A stretch of 5,498 nt of DNA from Clostridiales bacterium (GTDB taxonomy: Bacteria; Bacillota; Clostridia; Lachnospirales; CAG-274): positions 1-5,498 of the forward strand of contig JAJQBF010000048.1 in NCBI GenBank assembly GCA_021203425.1. The letters run 5' to 3'. The translations under genes were made by a program, and so were the position numbers. The notes beneath the pieces are model-generated. The model made no database searches. It saw only the letters and a list, made by a program, of their open reading frames with translations, and was not told the DNA's origin. This document shows, in pieces, positions 1-5,498 of this stretch. How positions within the stretch are numbered: position 1 is the first letter of the stretch; every line of letters starts with the position of its first letter.

Positions 1-4
1 AAAT

Positions 5-8
5 AGGA
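5..8 (+). promoter_or_regulatory. Probable ribosome binding site of the LCP gene
   Basis: AGGA lies 9 bases before the ATG at 18 in an AT-rich leader. It is a short but acceptable Shine-Dalgarno match. It supports this ATG as the start, and there is no nearby in-frame alternative before the membrane helix. The promoter must lie upstream of the window. Confidence 0.45.
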
Positions 9-17
9 TAATTAAAG

Positions 18-2927
18 ATGCAGGGCAAAAAAGGTAAAATCAAAAATGAAAAAAAGAATAAAAAAATAAAAAAACGCTCGGGGGTAAAAAGCTATATTAA
101 ATTTATATCCATCGTATTAATTATACTTTTGGTATATGTTATAGGTATGGGTGTATGGTTTGGTTTATACATGAAATCCAAAATAGACCAAAACAAAGAA
201 ATTGTGGCAAATGAACAGGAGATCGCCCTTCAGCAGTCCCTTGATGCAGTCAGCGAGGCTGTTGCCTCAGAGGCGGAAAAGGCCGAAACCGAGCTTGCCC
301 AGGCAAATATTTTGGGAAGTATTCCCGATAAAACCTTCTTCGGTATATACGGTGTTGACCAGGAAACAGAAGCCCTTTCGGACGTTATAATCGTGGCTTG
401 TTTTGACAAAAACACAAGAAAAATAAATGCCCTTTCCATACCCAGAGACACTTACGTTACTTTGAGCAACGGTATTTACAATGAAATGAAGGCAGACGGT
501 CATTATGCGCCCAAAATAATGAAAATAAATGCTGTTCACTCATGGGGAGCGGAAGACGGCGACAAATATCTTACGGAAGAGCTTGAGGAGATGTTGGGTA
601 TACCTCAAATTTCCTATTATATTACTGTAAATATCGAGGCTTTTCAGAAGATAGTTGACGATATAGGAGGAATAACATTAGACGTTCCTTCGGATATGTA
701 TTATTCCGATGCAACCCAGGATTTATATATAGATCTTAAGGCTGGTGTTCAGACACTTGACGGTTATAATGCAATGTGTCTTGTACGTTTCAGAAAATAT
801 GTAAACGGTGATGTAGACAGAGTTCAGGTTCAGCAGCTGTTCTTAAGTGCCCTTTTGGAACAGGCTTTAAGCACTGAAAATATTATAAAAAATATAGATA
901 AATACGTTGAAACCTTTATGACATATGTCAGAACGAATATGTCTGTTGCAGATGCCCTTAAATATACACCTTTCTTCCCTGTTTTGACAACGGAAAGCCT
1001 TACTATGGCTATACTGCCCGGAGGTTTCAGAGACGGCGACAGCGGCTATTTCATAAACTCCGAATATACGGCTAAGCTTGTGGATATTCTTTTCTATGAC
1101 GGCGACGGAAACCCCGATGACTACAGCGGTCTTTCATGGGACGGAACAACAATGGATTCCGCCGAGGCTGTGGCAATGCACGAGGAAAGAGATCTTGACG
1201 AGGTAGACAACGGAAACGCAATTCAAAGTTCAATTGATTATACGGAGCTTGCAAGACTTAATGATAAGGAACAGTATATTCAAAAGGTAAAGGATATTAT
1301 AGAAGACTATCCCGAGCCCTCCGATGAGTCAAAAGAGGTTATTGCACAGTATATTGAGTTTGCCGCCTCGGCATACTGTTACAGGGCATACTATTCAAAC
1401 GGAGACAATACCGCTAAAGTAGATGCTGATTCTGTTTCCGGGCTTAATATGGAGGTAAAGAGTTTTACCGAGGAACTTAAGGAACTTTTTACCGATGTGG
1501 AGATAGACTTGTTAAGAGATGTTCTGCCTACGGCAAGAGTTGATATAACCGGTTTTGACTTTGATGAGCCTATAAACATTTATTTAGACGAAAATATAAT
1601 AAACAGCCTTACGGATATGGACAGGCTTACTCTTCTTGTGGGCGATAATCTTCATATTATCGAGGCAAGAACATCAGACCTTGAAGAAATATTCGAAAAA
1701 TACGGCTCATTTACGATAACATTTGAAGAAACAACAAACGGTAACTCAATATCCTTTAAAAACCAAGAGGGAGTAAGTATAAACGAGCTGCCGGCGCCTA
1801 TATATTTCGGTTTTTACACATCTGTTCAGACACCTGCCTGTTATTTATCAACAGATATGAATGTTGAAAATATAGGAGGTCAGTATGACGGAAACAATAA
1901 AGTTTTAATGTTTTCCGCTGTCTGCCAGGGAGAGTATATAATACAGGACGTAACAACCACATATGAGGCTCTTTCAGACTATGCAGACGTCAAAGAACAG
2001 AGAATAACGGAGTTTTTGACAAGAGGCTTTATGTCAACGGAAAATTTGGACATTGAAGATGATATGGCTGTGGGAGACTTTATGGATATTCTCTCAAAGA
2101 TGCTTAAGAAAGACGCTGACGAAGTTTTGTCATCACTTAATATTCAGAAGGACGGAAAGCTTACAAACGGTCAGCTCCTTGCTGCCTGCGGTACACTGCT
2201 TAATATTATAAAGAGTAATTATTATCCCGAAAATTCGGATTACTATTTGGGTCTTTATAATATAAATGACAATGAGGACGAATATGATCCGGCTGTTGCT
2301 TTGGCTATAAGCGCCAACCTTGTCAGCTATAAGGGAGATTCCTTCAGATGCAGCGAAGATGCACTTCAGGGGGATATTCTGAATGTCCTTTCAAACACAT
2401 ATAACCTTATTGAGCCTGTTGCTGTTGCGGAATATAATTTCGTGGCAACGGAAATTTCCGAAGAACTTGTTGAAACGGAGGAAACGGGATTTGAGCTTAA
2501 TGAAGATAATATATTTACAATTGTTGTTTTGTGTCTTTTCGGCTTTGTTGCCCTGCTTATAATTGTTGCTCTTATTACCATAGGGGTTAAAGTGAGGAAG
2601 GACGAAAAGCGTGCCGAAGAGGAAGAGGCGGCTAAGGAGGCTGCAAGAGAGGCTGAAAAGGCGAGACTCAGAAAAGAGCTTTACTATTATGAACACAAAC
2701 AGCAGTCTGAAGGCAGTGAAAAGCCCGAAGAAGACGAAGAGTATGAAGAATATGAAGATGACGATGAATATGATGATGAATACGACGATGAGTATGATGA
2801 CGATGATGAGTATGATGAAGATGATGAATATTATGATGACGACGAATACGACGAAGAATATGATGACGATGATAAGTATGACGAAGACGATGAATATGAC
2901 GATGAAGAAGAAGACAGCAGCAAATAA
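18..2927 (+). CDS. LCP (LytR-CpsA-Psr) family membrane protein with SLH-like region and acidic D/E/Y tail
   Basis: Seen: a Lys-rich N-terminus (residues 1-28), a membrane helix (about 29-51), and an LCP domain (about 108-282). The LCP domain has GVD (D114), LSD (D122), SIPRDT (R143), KINAVHSWG, the IGGITLDVP stretch (216-224), LDGYNA, RFR (R257, R259) and a DR pair (R268). Residues 283-530 are unrecognised. Residues 531-771 resemble the region before and within SLH repeats. A second helix (about 832-857) is followed by basic residues, a charged helix (859-895) and an acidic tail (904-966). Known of the family: LCP enzymes transfer undecaprenyl-linked glycopolymers onto peptidoglycan outside the membrane, and the acidic and Arg residues above bind the pyrophosphate lipid and metal. 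Inferred: N-in, C-in topology with the enzyme outside and the acidic tail in the cytoplasm. Oddities: far longer than the usual 300-500 residues; the customary Arg of the RSD motif is L120, and the usual RQQ reads VQQ (271-273). The old name 'LytR transcriptional regulator' would be misleading. The substrate polymer cannot be told from the sequence. Confidence 0.88.
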   Translation: MQGKKGKIKNEKKNKKIKKRSGVKSYIKFISIVLIILLVYVIGMGVWFGLYMKSKIDQNKEIVANEQEIALQQSLDAVSEAVASEAEKAETELAQANILGSIPDKTFFGIYGVDQETEALSDVIIVACFDKNTRKINALSIPRDTYVTLSNGIYNEMKADGHYAPKIMKINAVHSWGAEDGDKYLTEELEEMLGIPQISYYITVNIEAFQKIVDDIGGITLDVPSDMYYSDATQDLYIDLKAGVQTLDGYNAMCLVRFRKYVNGDVDRVQVQQLFLSALLEQALSTENIIKNIDKYVETFMTYVRTNMSVADALKYTPFFPVLTTESLTMAILPGGFRDGDSGYFINSEYTAKLVDILFYDGDGNPDDYSGLSWDGTTMDSAEAVAMHEERDLDEVDNGNAIQSSIDYTELARLNDKEQYIQKVKDIIEDYPEPSDESKEVIAQYIEFAASAYCYRAYYSNGDNTAKVDADSVSGLNMEVKSFTEELKELFTDVEIDLLRDVLPTARVDITGFDFDEPINIYLDENIINSLTDMDRLTLLVGDNLHIIEARTSDLEEIFEKYGSFTITFEETTNGNSISFKNQEGVSINELPAPIYFGFYTSVQTPACYLSTDMNVENIGGQYDGNNKVLMFSAVCQGEYIIQDVTTTYEALSDYADVKEQRITEFLTRGFMSTENLDIEDDMAVGDFMDILSKMLKKDADEVLSSLNIQKDGKLTNGQLLAACGTLLNIIKSNYYPENSDYYLGLYNINDNEDEYDPAVALAISANLVSYKGDSFRCSEDALQGDILNVLSNTYNLIEPVAVAEYNFVATEISEELVETEETGFELNEDNIFTIVVLCLFGFVALLIIVALITIGVKVRKDEKRAEEEEAAKEAAREAEKARLRKELYYYEHKQQSEGSEKPEEDEEYEEYEDDDEYDDEYDDEYDDDDEYDEDDEYYDDDEYDEEYDDDDKYDEDDEYDDEEEDSSK
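1977..2330 (+). other. Degenerate SLH-like triple repeat within the LCP protein
   Basis: Residues 654-771 can be read as three units with S-layer-homology spacing. Unit 1 begins with YADV and continues ITEFLTRGF, then a helix with DFMDILSKML. Unit 2 has EVLSSLNIQKDGKLTNGQLL (702-721). Unit 3 has YYLGLYNIN, then DPAVALAISANLVS (757-770). The preceding residues 535-645 (DLEEIFEKYGSFTITFEE, then LPAPIYFGFY, then GQYDGNNKVLMFS) look like the beta-rich segment that often precedes SLH repeats in Clostridia. The TRAE signature that SLH domains use to hold pyruvylated wall polymer is missing in all three units. If homologous, these units have probably lost or changed their ligand. This is pattern reading by eye, not a profile match. 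Confidence 0.4.
2727..2915 (+). repeat. Low-complexity GAY/GAR/TAY tract encoding the acidic tail
   Basis: This coding tract yields residues 904-966: by hand count 50 Asp/Glu, 12 Tyr and a single Lys (K953). The Tyr residues recur mostly every 4 to 6 positions in units such as DDEYD. At DNA level it is an imperfect trinucleotide-like repeat of GAT, GAC, GAA, GAG, TAT and TAC, a kind of sequence prone to slippage. Synonymous codons vary between units, so it is not a recent pure expansion. Confidence 0.9.
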
Positions 2928-2953
2928 TTAAGAATTAAGAAATCAGAAATCAA
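2926..2953 (+). repeat. Four tandem heptamer-like units in the intergenic spacer
   Basis: Starting inside the stop codon are AATTAAG, AATTAAG, AAATCAG and AAATCAA in unbroken 7-base register. The first two are identical, and units 3 and 4 differ from each other at one base. It is short and AT-rich, so chance cannot be excluded. Its last two bases run into the terminator stem. Confidence 0.55.
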
Positions 2954-2991
2954 AGGGATAATTCCGCTTGACGGGTTGTCCCTTTTGTTTT
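2952..2991 (+). terminator. Intrinsic terminator after the LCP gene
   Basis: The left arm 2952-2961 pairs with 2976-2985 over 10 positions (AAAGGGA with TCCCTTT, one T-G wobble, then AA with TT). Above it, CCG (2964-2966) pairs with CGG (2972-2974) around the loop CTTGA. The stem runs directly into TGTTTT, giving a U-rich end at 2986-2991. This should end the LCP transcript 24 bases past the stop codon. The next gene's ribosome binding site starts two bases after the tract, so incomplete termination would let readthrough feed the helicase. Confidence 0.75.
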
Positions 2992-2992
2992 G

Positions 2993-2997
2993 AGGGG
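2993..2997 (+). promoter_or_regulatory. Ribosome binding site fixing the helicase start at 3005
   Basis: AGGGG stands 7 bases before the ATG at 3005, an ideal distance. An in-frame TTG at 2990 would add five residues, but that codon lies in the terminator U-tract and has this site downstream of it. The ATG at 3005 is therefore the better start. Confidence 0.8.
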
Positions 2998-3004
2998 CGT
3001 TTTT

Positions 3005-5359
3005 ATGATTTATCTTTCAGTGGGGGATATGCTTGAAATGACAGTCAGAAGCGGCTCAATAGACACACGCTTTACAAGCAGAAACAGAGCCGTTCAGGGA
3101 ACACGTCTTCATCAGAAACTTCAAAAAAGACATATAAAGTCGGCGGCAGAGACCGGTTTTACCTATGAAAGTGAAGTAACTGTAAAAACGTGTTTTTCCT
3201 ACCGCAGCTATGATTTTATGCTTATGGGCAGAATCGACGGGCTTGTTAAGGCGGATAAAAAGATTGTTATTGAGGAAATAAAGTCTACAACCGCAAATCT
3301 TGAAGATATAGAAGAGCCTTTGGCAGTGAAACACTTGGCGCAGGCAAAAATATATGCCTATATGTACGGCGAAAATTACGGCAAAAAAAATTTTGAAATT
3401 TATTTGACTTACTGTGATTTAAAAGGCAATGAAAAAAGCTTAACATACAGCTATAGTTTTGAAGAGCTTAAGAGTTATTTTTTTGAAATTCTTGAAAGCT
3501 ATTATAAATGGACGGAGATAAATGAACAGCTTATTGCCAGAAGAGATATGACTCTTGAGGTTCTTAAATTTCCTTATGAAAGTTTTCGAAAGGGGCAGAG
3601 AGAGCTGTCTGTGGCGGTTTATAAAACCCTTGTTTCGGGAAAGAAAATGTTTGCCTCCGCCCCTACGGGTATAGGAAAAACACTGGGAACTATATTTCCC
3701 ACCCTTAAATATATGGCGAAAAAAGGGGATAAGCCAAAAAGAGCCTTTTACCTTACTTCAAAAAACACAATAAAAACACTTGCTGAAAGTGCACTTTCAT
3801 TTATGGAAGAAAAGGGTCTTTTTATTATTTCCGTTACACTGACGGCAAAGGAAAAAATTTGTCTTAATTCAGAAGTCAGCTGCAATCCCGTAAAGTGCCC
3901 TTATGCAAGGGGACATTTTGACAGAGTTAATGATGTTTTGTGGGAGATGATTAACAGCGAAACCGTCATAACGGGAGATATCGTAAGAGAATATGCAGAG
4001 GGACACAGGGTATGCCCCTTTGAACTTGCTTTGGATTTAACTAATTTTGCCCACTTTGTAATTTGCGACTATAACTATGCCTTTGACCCAAGCGCAAAGC
4101 TTTGCAGGTTTTTCGATGAAGACAGAAACGAAGAATATATTGCGTTAATAGATGAGGCACATAATCTGCCCTCAAGGTCAAGGGATATGTATTCAGCTGA
4201 AATTTACAAGTCTGAGGTTTTGGCTGTTAAAAGGGCGCTGAAAGGCTCCTCTGCCAAGGTCAGTTCCTGCCTTAACAGTATTAACAGCTACCTTTTGAGA
4301 GAAAAAGCAAGTATGGAAGGAGAGCTTGTTTCCAAAAGCAGAGACAGCGGCTTTATTCATTTACTGAATGATTTTATACAGGCAGCCGACAGATGGCTTG
4401 TGAGAAATGAGGGAAGTCAGGCTTATGATCTTGTACTGAATTTTTATTTTAAAGCTATGGATTATGTAAAGGCAGACGATTATTTCGACAGGCATTTTGT
4501 GGTTATAAAGGAGAGCTGGGGGAAAGAGCTTATAAAGACAATTTTCTGCCGTGATGCCTCCGAAATATTAAGAGAGCTTGAAGAAAACTTTAAGAGTATA
4601 GTTTTTTTTACCGCAACATTTAAGCCTATGGAATATTTTATTGAGGTTTTGGGCGGCGATAATAAGAAGGATAATAAAATTGAAATTCCTTCACCTTTTC
4701 CGAGGGAAAATCTCTGTGTTATAACGGATAATTCTATTTCAACAGTTTATAAAGACAGAGAAAACAGTTATGTCCCCATAGCAGAGAGGATTTTTACGCT
4801 TAAAAACGCCAAAAGGGGCAATTATATATGCTTTTTTCCCTCTTATGAATATATGGAGAGGGTTTATGAAACATATACGGATAAATACGGTGCTGAAGGA
4901 AGTATTATACAGAAAAAAGGTTTTACAGAAGAAGACAGGGCAGATTTTCTTATGAATTTTAAAGATGACTCTGCCGTAACGGGCTTTTGCATTTTAGGAG
5001 GGGTTTTCTCAGAGGGAATCGACCTTAAGGGCAGCCGTCTTATAGGCTGTGCCGTTGTGGGGGTTGGACTTCCCAAGGTAGCTGTAAAACAGAATGTAAT
5101 AAAGGAATGTTATGACAGTGAAAAGAAAGACGGTTTTGCCTATGCCTATGCATACCCGGGTATGATAAAAGCGGCTCAGGCAGGGGGACGTGTTATAAGG
5201 GCGAAAGACGACAGAGGAGTAATTTTGCTTTTGGACAGGCGTTTTTCAACGGATTTTTATAAGAGCCTTCTGCCTTCACACTGGCAGGGTGGCTATTCTG
5301 CTTTCGGAAGTCAAAACATAAACAGTATTCTAAATTTTTTTTGGAAACAAGGGGTGTAA
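3005..5359 (+). CDS. PD-(D/E)XK nuclease fused to Rad3/XPD-DinG family ATP-dependent DNA helicase
   Basis: Seen, numbering from the ATG at 3005 (784 residues). N-terminal Cas4/RecB-like nuclease, about 1-180: H36 in GTRLH, D78 in GRIDG, E91 and K93 in EEIKS, and Q113/Y117 in QAKIYAY, so the catalytic set looks complete. Helicase: GQRE (197-200); Walker A with G224, K225 and T226; motif Ia near FYLTSKNT; four cysteines C286, C293, C298 and C337 placed as in the XPD/DinG iron-sulfur cluster; CDYNYAFDP (354-362); DEAH box 383-386; an arch-like insertion of about 130 residues; TAT (536-538) for motif III; GVFSEGIDLKG (666-676) for motif V; QAGGRVIR (725-732) for motif VI. Known of the family: superfamily 2 Fe-S helicases that unwind DNA 5'-3' using ATP. 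Inferred: cytoplasmic DNA repair or processing with cleavage coupled to unwinding; the true substrate is not evident. It follows a terminator, and I see no clear promoter of its own. No frameshift or missing motif is visible. Its stop codon lies inside the left arm of the downstream inverted repeat. Confidence 0.93.
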   Translation: MIYLSVGDMLEMTVRSGSIDTRFTSRNRAVQGTRLHQKLQKRHIKSAAETGFTYESEVTVKTCFSYRSYDFMLMGRIDGLVKADKKIVIEEIKSTTANLEDIEEPLAVKHLAQAKIYAYMYGENYGKKNFEIYLTYCDLKGNEKSLTYSYSFEELKSYFFEILESYYKWTEINEQLIARRDMTLEVLKFPYESFRKGQRELSVAVYKTLVSGKKMFASAPTGIGKTLGTIFPTLKYMAKKGDKPKRAFYLTSKNTIKTLAESALSFMEEKGLFIISVTLTAKEKICLNSEVSCNPVKCPYARGHFDRVNDVLWEMINSETVITGDIVREYAEGHRVCPFELALDLTNFAHFVICDYNYAFDPSAKLCRFFDEDRNEEYIALIDEAHNLPSRSRDMYSAEIYKSEVLAVKRALKGSSAKVSSCLNSINSYLLREKASMEGELVSKSRDSGFIHLLNDFIQAADRWLVRNEGSQAYDLVLNFYFKAMDYVKADDYFDRHFVVIKESWGKELIKTIFCRDASEILRELEENFKSIVFFTATFKPMEYFIEVLGGDNKKDNKIEIPSPFPRENLCVITDNSISTVYKDRENSYVPIAERIFTLKNAKRGNYICFFPSYEYMERVYETYTDKYGAEGSIIQKKGFTEEDRADFLMNFKDDSAVTGFCILGGVFSEGIDLKGSRLIGCAVVGVGLPKVAVKQNVIKECYDSEKKDGFAYAYAYPGMIKAAQAGGRVIRAKDDRGVILLLDRRFSTDFYKSLLPSHWQGGYSAFGSQNINSILNFFWKQGV

Positions 5360-5466
5360 TTATCATACCGGGCGCCGGTTAAATCTTTACGTATATATAT
5401 TAAATAATAAATATAATTCAGTCACGATTTCTGCAGTATTTTCAGGCGCCCAGTATAATAATTGCA
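5355..5466. repeat. 112-bp segment bounded by 22-bp inverted repeats (MITE-like or large RNA hairpin)
   Basis: Arms 5355-5376 and 5445-5466 are inverted copies identical at 19 of 22 positions. The three differences (5357/5464, 5364/5457, 5369/5452) are all C/T transitions. The outer end reads TGYAATTAT and the inner end GGGCGCC. Pairing stops at the TG...CA ends. The 68-base interior is very AT-rich with one weak further pairing (AAATC 5381-5385 with GATTT 5426-5430) and no ORF. TTTTT follows at 5470-5474, so as RNA it could act as an oversized terminator for the helicase transcript. As DNA it resembles a small non-autonomous transposable element, but no convincing target duplication is visible (GGGG left, GTGT right). 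The rest of the end region (5467-5498) shows nothing recognisable. Confidence 0.6.
5454..5459 (+). promoter_or_regulatory. Possible -10 box in the right arm of the inverted repeat
   Basis: TATAAT is a perfect -10 hexamer facing out of the repeat segment. The hexamer 17 bases upstream (CTGCAG at 5431-5436) is a poor -35, and there is no extended TG. AT-rich DNA gives such matches often, so this is weak. The mirror position in the left arm (5362-5367) gives TATGAT on the minus strand. Confidence 0.18.
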
Positions 5467-5498
5467 GTGTTTTTATATTATTCGGCAATATATATGAA

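Noticed and set aside
2391..2696. Antisense frame of 101 residues
   Set aside because: It lies wholly opposite the well-supported LCP coding frame, has no recognisable domain, and mirrors the second membrane helix and charged region.
2611..2931. 106-residue Met/Thr-rich frame overlapping the 3' end of the LCP gene
   Set aside because: It is the shifted reading of the GAT/GAA-rich acidic-tail tract, with no ribosome binding site and a composition explained entirely by the repeat.
2990..3004. TTG start at 2990 for the helicase, adding five residues
   Set aside because: It lies in the terminator U-tract, and the strong AGGGG site sits downstream of it at the right distance for the ATG at 3005.
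3005..3544. Cas4-like domain as evidence of a CRISPR locus
   Set aside because: No direct-repeat array or other cas gene is present. Fusion of this nuclease fold to Rad3-type helicases occurs outside CRISPR loci.
5367..5379. Small hairpin ACCGG-GCG-CCGGT as a simple terminator of the helicase gene
   Set aside because: The stem is only 5 bp and is followed by TTAAATC rather than a U-tract. The longer pairing of the two 22-base arms uses the same bases and explains more.
5494..5498. ATG at 5494 as the start of a downstream gene
   Set aside because: No Shine-Dalgarno sequence precedes it and only five bases remain in the window.

Overview
The window reads as an ordinary chromosomal stretch of a low-GC Gram-positive bacterium, most likely an anaerobic member of Clostridia. 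The reasons are AT-rich DNA, a LytR-CpsA-Psr (LCP) wall-type protein, an SLH-like region, purine-rich ribosome binding sites, and a Rad3-type helicase of the nuclease-fused kind common in that group. No closer identification is possible from the sequence alone. Both genes are on the plus strand and together cover almost the whole window.

Positions 18-2927 encode a 969-residue membrane protein. It has a Lys-rich cytoplasmic N-terminus, one membrane helix, an extracellular LCP domain, about 350 residues of unrecognised sequence, a region resembling decayed S-layer-homology repeats, a second membrane helix, and a cytoplasmic tail ending in about 63 residues that are almost entirely Asp, Glu and Tyr. 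Typical LCP proteins stop soon after the catalytic domain and have no cytoplasmic C-terminus, so this architecture is the main protein-level point of interest.

Positions 2928-3004 are a short spacer. It holds four heptamer-like repeats, a good intrinsic terminator hairpin (2952-2991), and the ribosome binding site of the next gene placed directly after the U-tract. Positions 3005-5359 encode a 784-residue PD-(D/E)XK nuclease fused to an XPD/DinG-like Fe-S helicase, with all major motifs intact. The terminator separates the two genes and they have no evident common function, so I do not treat them as one pathway.

From 5355 to the end there is no gene. A 112-bp segment is bounded by 22-bp imperfect inverted repeats (19 of 22 identical, all three differences transitions) that begin in the last sense codon of the helicase. 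It may be a small non-autonomous mobile element (MITE-like) or a large RNA hairpin that ends the transcript. I see no CRISPR array, tRNA, rRNA, phage or toxin-antitoxin signature, and no clear evidence of a novel multi-gene system.
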